From assembly GCA_024276075.1 (NCBI GenBank), contig JAJRXX010000052.1:1-64000 (forward strand): a stretch of 64,000 bases of DNA, in the 5' to 3' direction. A program made the translations under genes and the position numbers. This stretch comes from Planctomycetota bacterium (GTDB taxonomy: Bacteria > Planctomycetota > Phycisphaerae > Phycisphaerales > Phycisphaeraceae). Below the pieces are notes generated by a model. It did no database searches. It saw only the letters and a list, made by a program, of their open reading frames with translations, and was not told where the DNA came from. Shown one piece after another: positions 43,037-52,065 of this stretch. How positions within the stretch are numbered: position 1 is the stretch's first letter; the number at the start of each line of letters is the position of its first letter.

Positions 43037-43159
43037 AGCACTTGGCGTAATTAATCTCCATTGACCGGGTGGCACGGCTTGCTTGCAAGCCGTGAAATAC
43101 AGATATTTCTTACACCTACGATCCAATCAAAATGGAGAATATTGACGCCAGTTGCTCTA
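43034..43159. repeat. TA-flanked inverted-repeat element, subfamily I copy 2
   Basis: 126 bp. The left end TAGAGCACTTGGCGTAATTA and right end (inverse) TAGAGCAACTGGCGTCAATA match over about 29 bp, through TCTCCATT on each side. A perfect 10-bp stem CACGGCTTGC-TT-GCAAGCCGTG lies at 43073-43094. The first three bases are the TAG stop of the giant gene. The core differs from the copies at 11331 and 61575 but is shared with 51807. Confidence 0.9.
43073..43094 (+). terminator. Perfect hairpin after the giant gene
   Basis: A 10-bp GC-rich stem with a 2-base loop, 37 bases after the stop codon of the 31-kb gene. It lacks a T-run, so it would be an imperfect intrinsic terminator or an mRNA-stabilising structure. 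It is also an integral part of the repeat element. Confidence 0.4.
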
Positions 43160-43280
43160 ACGTGGCTCCACACCGTGCGTAGCTCTTGTGCAGGTCCTCT
43201 ATATTTTTTGAGATCGACTTGCCAGGCGGTTTGTCGTCAAAATGGTTTGCTTGGCAGAGCACGCTGCGCGTGATGTACGT

Positions 43281-45707
43281 CTACTCGACCTTGACGCGAA
43301 GCTTTTCGCCCAGGGATATAAACTGTTTGCCCCACTGTTTTGCCGCGGCGTCGCCTTGCTGGGTGTGATCCTTAAGCCGTGGCCAAACATGTTGCGCGAC
43401 GTCGTAAAAAATGTTTTGCGTCTTCTGGAGATCGACCTCAAACGGCAGCATCCCGACCAGATCCGCGATGGCGTGGAACTGCTTCACGATTGAAAGCTGA
43501 TCGGGCTGCGATCGTAATGATTTCGCCTGTCTTTCGAGGGTATTTTTCATCGCGTACGCCAAGCCCTCAGTATCCAGAGTGATCCCCCATTTTTGCGTAT
43601 CATCCAATAGGCTACGCACCGCTTCGAGGTCAAGCGTTTGGGCTTCAAATGCACGAAGCAGGTCCGTGTTCACCACGAATTCCACCGCCCCGTGGAAAGC
43701 CTTCGGCAGCGGGATATCCAATCCCGCCAAGTAGTGTATGAGTGAGCCGTGGTGATCGTATAGGTGCCTGTATGCCGATTCGACCTCTGCCAACGGCGAT
43801 TTCAAGATCAGATCGCGGACCTTACGCTGCTCGTCGCGGAATAACGATTTGAGTGAAATTGTCATCTCAACAAAGTGCTTGTCGAGCAGACGAATCGCCT
43901 GCGGCAGATCGCCCCCGGTAAACGCATCGCTTACTTCTTTTGTAAGAGCCTTGTGCAATGCTTGTTGGCCATACACGCGCACCCCGCCGGTCACGTTGTG
44001 GTCGCCGAAGTGCAGCACGCCGAAGCTCAGCTTCGTCGAGTCCCCTGTGATGTTCGACCGGACGGTCACGCATCCGATCGCGAGCTTGACCCTGCCCGCT
44101 TCCTGCACGCAATGGTCTTCACGGCCCACCGTGTAGCAGTAGATGTTCGTTTTGTCTGCGTATGGCTCGAAAAGGCAGCTCGCCGCGTAGTGGGCACACA
44201 CTTTCTGCATGTCAACGGCTGCAGGCTTTACCCGTTCCCGGTACACGCGGCCCGCGTCGCCGTATTGCCGATCGTTACTCGGTGCTTGGCTCAATAAACG
44301 CTCGAACTCCGGCTCAAGGTCCTCGCCGAACAACTCTTTGCTCAGGTATATTGCCGCGGCTGCGTATTGCAAGCACTGCACCGGCTCCACCCGAGACACC
44401 TCGTCAAAGAACCAGCCGCAACTGGTGTACATGAGCATGAGTTGGCGTTGCAACTCGAGCAGCTTGATCGCGACGATCTTGTCCGAATCGGTGAGGCGTG
44501 CGGTAGCGTGCTGATTAAGAAACTTGTCCCACGTGTCCACCGACCGGTCCAGTACCACGTTGATGTAGTCATTACGCGCCGCCCACGGGTCCTTGAGGAG
44601 TTCTTTGCTCTTTTGTTCATAAAGAGTGGTGGTGGCATCTCGCAGCCAGTCCAGCGCCGTCCGCAGCGGCTCGCGCCACGCCTGGTTCCATTGCGGGTTG
44701 GCGCCCGTGTGACAGCCGCAGTCTGCTCGCCACCGTTCTACGCCGTGCGAGCAACTCCAGGAGGTATTCTCAATAATTTCCGCTTCATGCGTCGGCGGGT
44801 GAAGCTCAAGGTATTCCCCGTAATTGGTCACCTTTGCCATCTGGTGATTCTGGATGTGGTGCAGCGCATACGCCAATGCCATATCGCCAAATCGGTGGTG
44901 GTGGCCGTACGTTTCGCCGTCGGTTGCAATGTGCACTAGTTGCGCCCGGTCGTGTGGATCGGAGAACGTCTGCATCATCCGATCGACCAGCACCTCTCCT
45001 CTCGACAGAAGGTGGTCGAAGGCGATCGCCTGTGAGATGCCGCCATGGTAGAAAAATACCGCGATCGCTCGCCCCGATGGCAGGTTGATTTTGTATGGCT
45101 GCGTCGTATCGACTTTTCCACCTTCGACGTTGTCCCAGTTTTCACTATTGATTAGGCGCACCCGGCGTGCCTGGTACGGCGACAAAATCGTAAAGCGGAT
45201 ATCAAATGCTGCGAGTTCATCGAGTGCCGTCAAGTCAACCGCTGTCTCCGGTAGCCACATCCCTTCCGGCCTGCGACCGAAGCGGTGTTCAAAGTCTCGC
45301 ACACCCCAAGCGACCTGCGTGTGTCTGTCCCGCGCATTGGCAAGAGGCAGGATCATGTGGTTGTAGGCTTGTGCCATCGCCGACCCGTGCCCCGAGAATT
45401 GTGCTGCACTCTGTTTGTCGGCGTCCAAAATAGCGCGGTACACGTCCGGCGATTGGGTCTCGAGCCACGACAGCAGGGTCGGGCCGAAGTTGAAGCTGAT
45501 GCTCGCGTAGTTGTTGACGATCTTCACGATACGATCTGCATCGTCGAGGATGCGCGATGCGGCGTTGGGCGCGTAGCACTCAGCGGTGATCCGTTCATTC
45601 CAGTCGTGGTACGGGTACGCTTCGTCCTGGGTCTCGATGGCTTCGAGCCATGGATTTTCACGCGGTGGCTGATAAAAGTGCCCGTGCACGCAGATGTATC
45701 GATCCAT
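43281..45707 (-). CDS. Glycoside hydrolase family 57 protein (alpha-amylase/amylopullulanase-like, DUF3536 type)
   Basis: About 808 residues. The N-terminal GH57 (beta/alpha)7 barrel opens with YICVHGHFYQPPRENPW. The nucleophile Glu is expected in GMWLPETAVD and the acid Asp in HIATDGETYGHHHRFGD. The long C-terminal half is helical and matches the DUF3536-type extension, with no carbohydrate-binding module visible. There is no signal peptide, so it is probably cytosolic and acts on alpha-1,4 glucans such as glycogen. The ATG at 45707 is preferred to the one four codons earlier. It follows malQ by 90 bp on the same strand, consistent with a glucan operon. Confidence 0.9.
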   Translation of the reverse strand: MDRYICVHGHFYQPPRENPWLEAIETQDEAYPYHDWNERITAECYAPNAASRILDDADRIVKIVNNYASISFNFGPTLLSWLETQSPDVYRAILDADKQSAAQFSGHGSAMAQAYNHMILPLANARDRHTQVAWGVRDFEHRFGRRPEGMWLPETAVDLTALDELAAFDIRFTILSPYQARRVRLINSENWDNVEGGKVDTTQPYKINLPSGRAIAVFFYHGGISQAIAFDHLLSRGEVLVDRMMQTFSDPHDRAQLVHIATDGETYGHHHRFGDMALAYALHHIQNHQMAKVTNYGEYLELHPPTHEAEIIENTSWSCSHGVERWRADCGCHTGANPQWNQAWREPLRTALDWLRDATTTLYEQKSKELLKDPWAARNDYINVVLDRSVDTWDKFLNQHATARLTDSDKIVAIKLLELQRQLMLMYTSCGWFFDEVSRVEPVQCLQYAAAAIYLSKELFGEDLEPEFERLLSQAPSNDRQYGDAGRVYRERVKPAAVDMQKVCAHYAASCLFEPYADKTNIYCYTVGREDHCVQEAGRVKLAIGCVTVRSNITGDSTKLSFGVLHFGDHNVTGGVRVYGQQALHKALTKEVSDAFTGGDLPQAIRLLDKHFVEMTISLKSLFRDEQRKVRDLILKSPLAEVESAYRHLYDHHGSLIHYLAGLDIPLPKAFHGAVEFVVNTDLLRAFEAQTLDLEAVRSLLDDTQKWGITLDTEGLAYAMKNTLERQAKSLRSQPDQLSIVKQFHAIADLVGMLPFEVDLQKTQNIFYDVAQHVWPRLKDHTQQGDAAAKQWGKQFISLGEKLRVKVE

Positions 45708-45797
45708 TCGACAACCCATTCATAATCAGTCAGCACCGAAGCCAGGCAGCCATTTCGTAACCACCCCGCCTAGCTACAGCCTGACCACATCACGCAT

Positions 45798-47981
45798 TCA
45801 GATCGGCTCGGATTCATGGTCTAGGTTCTTATCGGCTACCGGCATACCCTGCCCTTTGCGGTGATTCCGAGAATCGTTCAGGTCTCGTAGCGCCTGGGCG
45901 ACCTTCGGCATCCGGGTGGTAAACGTTTCGAGATCGAACCGAGCCTTGCGAAGCCAATTCGGCCGTTCGTGGGACGTCCCCGGCACATTCTGTGGCTGTG
46001 TCTCCTGCCACAGGTCTTCGAGGTTTGCCAGTACCAGACCGGCCCGGCTGCTGCCTAGACACTTTAAAATTCCACGCACCACCGATTCCACTCCCGTCGA
46101 TTCGCCAAGCAGACCCATCTCCGTGAGCCACCGTACCAATGCCTCCTTCATCTCTTGGCGATGCGAGCGTTCACTATCGCTATCCGAGTCGTTCAACAAC
46201 CCCAGCAGGCGTTGGTCGTCGATGTCGACGCCGTCCCACATACCTCCAAACGTGGGTGTGTCATGCGTGTTTAGACTCGCTATGGATTTCTCTTTGATGG
46301 ACGATATCGAGTGGCCCGGGTCAGTTCCTAATTCAAACTGACCGACGTACATCCGCCACACACCGTGTTTGCCCATGTCTTTTCGTACCTGTTGCGGTAC
46401 GGTGCCTAGGTCTTCGCCGATGATCGTGACGCCGTGCCGGTGCGACTCCAGTGACAAGACAGCGTACATCTCTTCCGGATGGTGACGCACGTATACGCCG
46501 TCCGTAGCGTCCATGCCCTGTGGCACCCAGAACATCCGGTGCAGGCTCATTACGTGATCGATCCGTAGCCAGCGGGCGTATCGCAACTGGTGTCGAACGC
46601 ACGCGGTGAAATATCGGTATCCATCCTCACGCATGCGCTCCGGGTGCATCGGTGCGAATCCCCAGTCCTGACCGCTTTTGAATAATTGGTCGGGCGGCGC
46701 GCCACCCGATACGCCGTGTGCAAACACCGACCTGTATCGCCAGGTGTCATACCCCTGAGGGTGCACCCCCAGCGGCAGGTCCAGGTACAGGTCGGCACCT
46801 CGGTTACGAGCATTTTTAGCGACCGTTCCGATCTGCTCTCGTGTGACCCACTGCGCATAGAGGTGTTCACGCACAGCCACGTCGTCGTAATCGCCACGGC
46901 GTAGCTCACCGTCGCGCATCCGTGGTGTCCAATCCTGCCATGGCGTGCGTTGCTTCTCGCACACCGCCCGAAACCGCGCGTAATCTTCGACAGCCGGGTT
47001 GTCCCTTACAAACCGATCAAAGTCGACCTTCCGCTGGGCGGAGTTATTAGGCAGGCTTGCTGCCAACTGAGCAAGCACCTTGCGTTTGAGTGCCATCTGT
47101 TGCCGGTAATCCACGGTCGGGCTCGACCGGAGCGCTTCGATCTGTGCTTTGAACTGAGCGCCTTGTGTCATCGTCTGCGCCGCGGCGCAGGTCTGGTACT
47201 CCGCTGTGCGCAATGGGTCTGCATAAAATTCGTTCCACATGAGCCTGCTGACCGGCGCGTAAGGGCTGTGTTCATATAGCTCATCGAGGAACGCTGACAT
47301 CAGTGGCAGTGTTCCGACGCAGTTGCCACCCAAACCCGTCACCCACTCCAGTAGCCTCTCCAGATCGGTCAGGTCGCCCGCTCCCCAACTCCTGTTTGAG
47401 TGCAGCGCGTACAACGGCAGAAAAACACCCCATGCGCGACGCGAGTCCATGCAAGTCTCGTCGTAAGATTCCATAGGTGCGGAAATTATGGTGCTGTTCG
47501 CCGACCGTGTTTTCGTTTTTACGATCAACTGGTGATAGCCCCATGGCAGCTCATGTGGCACTGTTACGGTCTTCCGGAGGTACGGGACGTTCTCCACTAC
47601 GAATGTTTTCTGCGCAGGCAACGGCTCAAGGTCGCAGCTCCATGTTTCGTGCCTGCCGTCTTCCAATTCCAATCGACAGTTGATGTGATTGCCGTCGCGT
47701 CGCGGGTCGATCCGGATAGCCACGCTCGCCGGCTGTCCCTCCCACGCCACAGCGACCGGCTCGATCAGCCGTCGCCAATTAGACTGCCTGTATTCCCGTG
47801 TCGCGTCGCGTGCTTCTCCGGCGCGTTCGATAGGTACCCCAAGTGCTGTGAAAACTTTCATCAAGGCGTGGGGCGATGCTTGCACCTGTTGTTGATGAAT
47901 GTCGTAGTACGTCGTTTGTACGCCGCAGCATTTCGCCAGCGCATGCAGGTCCGCGTATTTAGCATCGTCCGCCGTTGTCAT
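45798..47981 (-). CDS. malQ: 4-alpha-glucanotransferase (amylomaltase), GH77
   Basis: Disproportionates maltodextrins by moving alpha-1,4-glucan segments between chains; cytosolic. 727 residues. Motifs include LRIDHVMSLHRMFWVPQG (catalytic Asp of the GH77 barrel), IIGEDLGTVPQQVRKDM (acid/base Glu), and NTHDTPTFGGMWDG (transition-state Asp). The N-terminal 150 residues form an added domain seen in the longer MalQ forms. The ATG at 47981 has GGAG about ten bases upstream. Together with the downstream GH57 enzyme it indicates turnover of an internal glucan store. Confidence 0.93.
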   Translation of the reverse strand: MTTADDAKYADLHALAKCCGVQTTYYDIHQQQVQASPHALMKVFTALGVPIERAGEARDATREYRQSNWRRLIEPVAVAWEGQPASVAIRIDPRRDGNHINCRLELEDGRHETWSCDLEPLPAQKTFVVENVPYLRKTVTVPHELPWGYHQLIVKTKTRSANSTIISAPMESYDETCMDSRRAWGVFLPLYALHSNRSWGAGDLTDLERLLEWVTGLGGNCVGTLPLMSAFLDELYEHSPYAPVSRLMWNEFYADPLRTAEYQTCAAAQTMTQGAQFKAQIEALRSSPTVDYRQQMALKRKVLAQLAASLPNNSAQRKVDFDRFVRDNPAVEDYARFRAVCEKQRTPWQDWTPRMRDGELRRGDYDDVAVREHLYAQWVTREQIGTVAKNARNRGADLYLDLPLGVHPQGYDTWRYRSVFAHGVSGGAPPDQLFKSGQDWGFAPMHPERMREDGYRYFTACVRHQLRYARWLRIDHVMSLHRMFWVPQGMDATDGVYVRHHPEEMYAVLSLESHRHGVTIIGEDLGTVPQQVRKDMGKHGVWRMYVGQFELGTDPGHSISSIKEKSIASLNTHDTPTFGGMWDGVDIDDQRLLGLLNDSDSDSERSHRQEMKEALVRWLTEMGLLGESTGVESVVRGILKCLGSSRAGLVLANLEDLWQETQPQNVPGTSHERPNWLRKARFDLETFTTRMPKVAQALRDLNDSRNHRKGQGMPVADKNLDHESEPI

Positions 47982-48055
47982 CTCATCAGCTCCATCAGCA
48001 CCATACCCGATGTGTTATCAATTCAGCGCGGGCCGAATAAGAGTATCGACACATT

Positions 48056-48157
48056 AGAGCACTTTCGTTTTTGATCGCAATAGATTCCCACGACGAGCCG
48101 CGACCGTCAGGAAGCGGTCTCTTAACGCAGGGTTGCACCAAATATGAAAATGCTCTA
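48056..48157. repeat. TA-flanked inverted-repeat element, subfamily II copy 2
   Basis: 102 bp with left end TAGAGCACTTTCGTTTTT and right end (inverse) TAGAGCATTTTCATAT. Inside, GAGCCGCGACCGTCAGGAAG (48095-48114) continues with CGGTCTCTTA, matching the complement of the core at 7658-7722. It lies upstream of malQ and may carry part of its leader. Confidence 0.85.
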
Positions 48158-48572
48158 AGTGCCAGCCTACCTGGGCGTGGCTTTTGTATGACACCGGGCC
48201 ATCCAGGGGGGAAGTGTACGCAATCAATTGCGGGAGTCCTATACTTCAGCACGTGGGTGATTGAATACCGAGGCGGCTTGTGAACGAGAGGTTGTTCTTA
48301 CGAAGCGGGTGCCCGCAGGTAAAATTTTGTTGTAAAACAAGTTAAGGTTGTTGCCCGCCGCGGTTCGTCCGTTGTTATAGACCCCGCGAAATAGGCGCGT
48401 CATCCCCCCGCGAGGAGGGCTCGTCAGTGAACCAAGCGTCGCGGTAGTCTGTATGCTTTCGAGAGCACCAAACCGCTTGCGTCGATTCGTCTCTGGGCCA
48501 GACCATTTAGATAGCGGCCAATGGGGCGGCGTCTGGGGTCTATGCGAGGCAATGTAAACAGGAGTGTAATCC
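48158..48572. other. Non-coding region upstream of the globin gene
   Basis: About 415 bp without a convincing gene. Visible items are an imperfect palindrome TTGTT-GTAA-AACAA at 48327-48340 and a short GC hairpin CCCCGCGAGGAGGG near 48405. Neither matches a regulator site I can name with confidence. The promoter for globin-znuACB should lie here. Confidence 0.4.
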
Positions 48573-49013
48573 GTGATTGATTTAGATGCCGTTTTTAATG
48601 AAAGCTATATCCGGGTGTTGAACGACAAGACGTCCGTTGGCAATCGTTTTTTCGACGATTTCTATGACCGTTTCCTCGCCTCCTCTCCACTCGTAGCAGA
48701 GAAATTTAAGAACGTCGACATGGCCGCTCAGAAAACGATGCTCAAACAATCGTTGTTTTATCTGCTCAATCTCTACACGATGAAAAAAATCCCCGACCAC
48801 CTCACCGAGATTGCTCGCCAGCATGACCCCGCCCACGCGGATATCGCCCCGGAGCTCTACAACCTTTGGCTCGAATGCCTCATCGATACCGTCAGGGAAT
48901 CCGACCCGCAGTTTAACGACGACGTCGAGCTCGCCTGGCGGATGATTTGCTCGCAGGGGATAGCGTTTATGGTGTTTGTCTACAACAAAAATACCAAAAC
49001 TCCGCACGGTTGA
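48573..49013 (+). CDS. Single-domain globin (flavohaemoglobin-type)
   Basis: 146 residues, the size of one globin domain with no reductase attached. By comparison with flavohaemoglobins, Tyr31 in DDFYDRFL is the B10 position, Gln53 in MAAQKTML the E7 position, and His84 in ARQHDPAHADIAPELYNLW the proximal haem ligand (F8). B10-Tyr/E7-Gln suits O2 or NO chemistry rather than simple storage. The GTG at 48573 is preceded by GGAGTG. The znuA start lies only about 25-35 bp after its stop, so the globin probably heads the metal-importer transcript. No reductase partner is visible. Confidence 0.85.
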   Translation: MIDLDAVFNESYIRVLNDKTSVGNRFFDDFYDRFLASSPLVAEKFKNVDMAAQKTMLKQSLFYLLNLYTMKKIPDHLTEIARQHDPAHADIAPELYNLWLECLIDTVRESDPQFNDDVELAWRMICSQGIAFMVFVYNKNTKTPHG

Positions 49014-49045
49014 TCTCAGCTCGGTCTTGCTATGGGGTGAACGCT

Positions 49046-49978
49046 GTGCAACAGCTCATAACCACGCGTTTTATCTTGTCGGTTTTGGTGGCGACCTTTA
49101 TCACCGGTTGCGGTGACAGCACCCCTCGGTCAACCACATCAGCCGCAATCACCGTAGCGGTGAGCATCGCGCCTCAGGCGTGGCTGGTCGGACGGATTGG
49201 CGATCCGCATGTCGATGTGGTTACCGTCTTGGAGGCGGGCCGCACACCCGAGACCTATCAGCCCACTGATGTGCAGGTCGGCCGAATTATGTCCGCCGAC
49301 ATCTATTTTCGGATCGGCGTCCCTTTTGAAAACAGTCCCTGGTTCAGCGCGATCGAGCGTGCCGGTGGGCCTGTGATCGTCGATACGAGTCGTGGCGTGC
49401 CGCTGCGTTACTTCACCACAGCCGATGATGATGAAAGCCCGTTACCACTCGACGACCACGCCGTTCACAACCACCATGGCCATCATCACACCGGGCCCGA
49501 CCCACACATCTGGTTAAGCCCGCCGCTTCTCAAGATCCAAGCCCGAACAATCGCCCAGGTCTTGATTAAACTCGACCCCCAGCACAAAGCTCACTACGTG
49601 CGGAACCTCGAATCATTGGAAAGCCAACTCGATCGACTCGACGCGACAATCCGCGACACGTTGACCCCCATCCGTGGCAAGACCGTGATCGTGTTCCACC
49701 CCGCGTGGGGTTACCTCGCCGACCAATACAGCCTGCAGCAAGCCGCTATCGAGATCGAAGGCAAGCAGCCCAGCGACTATGAATTAACCCAACTTCAGCG
49801 GCTCGCACGCGACGGTGGGATCAAGGTCGTCTTTGTGGGGCCCCAGTCGTCGTCTCGGCCCGCTACTGCGATTGCAAAGGTCATCGGGGCGCGTGTCGAG
49901 GTGATCGATCCACTGGCGCCTGATGTAGACGAAAATCTGCTGCGTGTCGCCCGCAAGCTCGTAGAATCCTATAACTAA
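49046..49978 (+). CDS. znuA: Zinc/manganese ABC transporter substrate-binding lipoprotein
   Basis: Captures Zn2+ (or Mn2+) outside the membrane and hands it to the ZnuB permease. About 310 residues. The N-terminus has a hydrophobic segment ending FITGCGDS, a lipobox with a lipidation Cys. Cluster A-I features are SIAPQAWLVGRIGD and TYQPTDVQVGRIMSADIYF. A His-rich loop HNHHGHHHTGPDPHIWLSP precedes the second half, as in zinc-type proteins, and HPAWGYLADQY supplies another His ligand. The GTG at 49046 is favoured because GGGG lies about eight bases upstream; GTG 49037 is possible. znuC follows after about 50 bp. Confidence 0.92.
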   Translation: MQQLITTRFILSVLVATFITGCGDSTPRSTTSAAITVAVSIAPQAWLVGRIGDPHVDVVTVLEAGRTPETYQPTDVQVGRIMSADIYFRIGVPFENSPWFSAIERAGGPVIVDTSRGVPLRYFTTADDDESPLPLDDHAVHNHHGHHHTGPDPHIWLSPPLLKIQARTIAQVLIKLDPQHKAHYVRNLESLESQLDRLDATIRDTLTPIRGKTVIVFHPAWGYLADQYSLQQAAIEIEGKQPSDYELTQLQRLARDGGIKVVFVGPQSSSRPATAIAKVIGARVEVIDPLAPDVDENLLRVARKLVESYN

Positions 49979-50030
49979 CTCTGTAGGCTAGGGAGGCTAG
50001 GACATCAGATCACACCGGAGCGATACCGCG

Positions 50031-50912
50031 TTGGACCAGTCCGTTACAAATCCCATCGTCGAATTGAGTCACGTTTCGTTCGGATACCCACCGCACCACA
50101 TACCCGTGCTCGACGACGTGAGCCTGCGCATCGAGCCCAGAGATTTCCTGGGCATCATCGGTCCCAACGGCGGCGGCAAATCCACGCTACTCAAGATCAT
50201 CCTTGGCCTGCTCAAGCCCCAATGGGGTTCCGTCACCGTGTTCGGACAGCCACCCGCACATGTCCGTAGCCAAATCGGGTACGTGCCCCAGCACGCACAC
50301 ATTGATTCGTCCGTTCCCGCCAGCGTATTGGACGTAGTCTTAATGGGCAGGCTAAGCCGTTCGCCCTGGGGTGTTGCATTTGGCAGGGTACACACCGAAG
50401 CCGCGATGTATGCCTTGCGTCAAGTCGAAGCCGACGATCTCGCCAAGCGACCCATCGCCACGCTCTCAGGTGGTCAGCGTCAGCGTGTGCTGATCGCTCG
50501 CGCCCTAGCCGGGGACGCCAAGCTATTGCTGCTTGACGAGCCCACCGCAGGCGTCGACCCGAACATGGAGCGTGGCTTGACGAATCTCCTGCATCGACTC
50601 AATGAGACCCTCCCGATCGTTTTGGTTAGCCACGATATCTCCTTTGTCTCGACCCACCTCAAGCGGATCGCCTGTCTGAACCGGAAGTGCACCTGCCACG
50701 AAGCCCACGAAGTTTCGCCCGAGCTAATCGCACACGCCTATCACGACCACGTCCGCCCTATGCAGCACGCGGATCAGTGTCCGTTGTCAGACCCCGGCTG
50801 CGATAGCCAGTGTGCCCACGAAGACGTGCACCGTGACCCGACCCAACAGTCAGCGTCCCCAGCCGAGACGCCACCCGGAATGGATACCGGCGATCGGATA
50901 CTGCGCCCATGA
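50031..50912 (+). CDS. znuC: Zinc/manganese ABC transporter ATP-binding protein with Cys/His tail
   Basis: Energises the ZnuA/ZnuB importer. 293 residues. Walker A is GPNGGGKST, the signature LSGGQRQRVLIARAL, Walker B LLLLDEPTAG, and the switch His is in VLVSHD. After residue 220 an extra tail of about 75 residues is rich in Cys and His: CLNRKCTCHEAH, AHAYHDHV, QCPLSDPGCDSQCAHEDVH. This may bind metal and gate activity. The TTG at 50031 has CGGAG about ten bases upstream. The stop overlaps the znuB start as ATGA. Confidence 0.92.
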   Translation: MDQSVTNPIVELSHVSFGYPPHHIPVLDDVSLRIEPRDFLGIIGPNGGGKSTLLKIILGLLKPQWGSVTVFGQPPAHVRSQIGYVPQHAHIDSSVPASVLDVVLMGRLSRSPWGVAFGRVHTEAAMYALRQVEADDLAKRPIATLSGGQRQRVLIARALAGDAKLLLLDEPTAGVDPNMERGLTNLLHRLNETLPIVLVSHDISFVSTHLKRIACLNRKCTCHEAHEVSPELIAHAYHDHVRPMQHADQCPLSDPGCDSQCAHEDVHRDPTQQSASPAETPPGMDTGDRILRP

Positions 50913-51760
50913 CACGATTTTTTCTGGATATGGCTGATAACCCTTTCCTGGCTGCGGGTCTGGTGGCGGGCTTGCTCGCGAGCCTGGCGTGCGGCGTCAT
51001 AGGCCCATACGTCATCACACGCAGGATCGTCTTCTTGAGCGGCGCAATTGCTCATACCGCGCTGGGCGGCATCGGTGCAGCGGTATTCCTGGCCAACCAC
51101 TACCCGTCCGCTTTCGGTTGGTGTCGCCCTCTCCACGGTGCCGTCGTGTCAGCCTTGGTCGCCGCGGTGATAATCGGCATCGTACAGCACCGCGTCGCCG
51201 AGCGCATCGACACGCTCATCGGTGCTATGTGGGCGATCGGCATGGCGATTGGTGTGATGCTCATCAAGTTCACGCCCGGCTACCACACGGAATTGATGAG
51301 CTATCTATTCGGCAACATCGCCTACTTCGGCTGGGACCAGGTCAGGCTCATCGTCGCGCTCGACGTCATTATCATCGTGGCGGTATTGATTTGTCATAAA
51401 CAGTTATTAGCGATCTGCTGCGATCAGGAGCACGCCCAACTGCAAGGCGTCAATGTCCTGGCAGCCAACATCCTATTGCTGACGCTCGTGGCGCTAACGG
51501 TCATCTGCTTGATCCAACTTGTGGGCCTAATCCTGGTAATTGCTTTGCTCACGCTGCCTGCTGCCACCGCTGCCCATCATGTATCGCGCTTGGCACCCAT
51601 GATGTGCGTCGCGGTTGTCTTGTGCGCACTGGTTACCACCGTCCCTCGCGTGGCGGTATACGGCACCGCTCTGAGCCCCGAGTCGGTCATCGTCTTATCC
51701 GCGGGCGTGGTCTACCTTGCGTCCGTCTTGTGGCACCGTGCCCGGTTAGCAGTACGCTAA
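50909..51760 (+). CDS. znuB: Zinc/manganese ABC transporter permease
   Basis: Membrane channel of the importer, 283 residues with eight or more helices of the ABC-3 family. Characteristic stretches are CGVIGPYVITRRIVFLSGAIAH and ALLTLPAATAAHHVSRLA near the end. The ATG overlaps the stop of znuC by four bases, indicating translational coupling. It is the last gene of the globin-znuACB group; a partial repeat element follows 47 bp after the stop. Confidence 0.94.
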   Translation: MTRFFLDMADNPFLAAGLVAGLLASLACGVIGPYVITRRIVFLSGAIAHTALGGIGAAVFLANHYPSAFGWCRPLHGAVVSALVAAVIIGIVQHRVAERIDTLIGAMWAIGMAIGVMLIKFTPGYHTELMSYLFGNIAYFGWDQVRLIVALDVIIIVAVLICHKQLLAICCDQEHAQLQGVNVLAANILLLTLVALTVICLIQLVGLILVIALLTLPAATAAHHVSRLAPMMCVAVVLCALVTTVPRVAVYGTALSPESVIVLSAGVVYLASVLWHRARLAVR

Positions 51761-51806
51761 CCACCTTGCCCTGTACTTTCAGTATGGTACGGATTGCTTT
51801 TATCGC

Positions 51807-51900
51807 TAGAGCAATTGGCGTTATTAATTTTCGTTAATCGGGTGGCACAGATTGCTTGCAAGCCGTGAAATACAGATGTGTGTTACACCTATGATTCCAA
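51807..51900. repeat. Partial subfamily I element (copy 3)
   Basis: The left end TAGAGCAATTGGCGTTATTAA and core CGTGAAATACAGATGTGTGTTACACCTATGATTCCAAT match the element at 43034-43159. The internal hairpin is degraded (CACAGATTGC against GCAAGCCGTG). No TGCTCTA right end is present; the sequence passes into a family 2 element from about 51891. Confidence 0.8.
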
Positions 51901-51996
51901 TTCAGATTAATATTTGCGCGGTGTCCACGGATGCGGGAACAGGATAGACCATCACTTATGCTATTTCCGACGCGCTAGAAATAGACGCAATGCGTA
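51891..51996 (-). repeat. Family 2 intergenic element, copy A
   Basis: On the minus strand it begins TACGCATTGCGTCTA and continues collinearly with copies at 61681 and 63587 for about 105 bp, sharing phrases such as TAAGTGATGGTCT, GCGCAAATATT and TGAATTGG. It abuts or overlaps the truncated right end of the preceding element. Confidence 0.8.
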
Positions 51997-52065
51997 TCAA
52001 TGGTGCACAAATAAAATGTCATCTCCCCACCGGGTATTGGATTGCGGTAAAAAGGGAGATCATTC

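Noticed and set aside
48327-48340. TTGTT-GTAA-AACAA palindrome as a named operator for the globin gene
   Set aside because: Too short and too AT-rich to assign to a regulator; distance to the start is over 200 bp.
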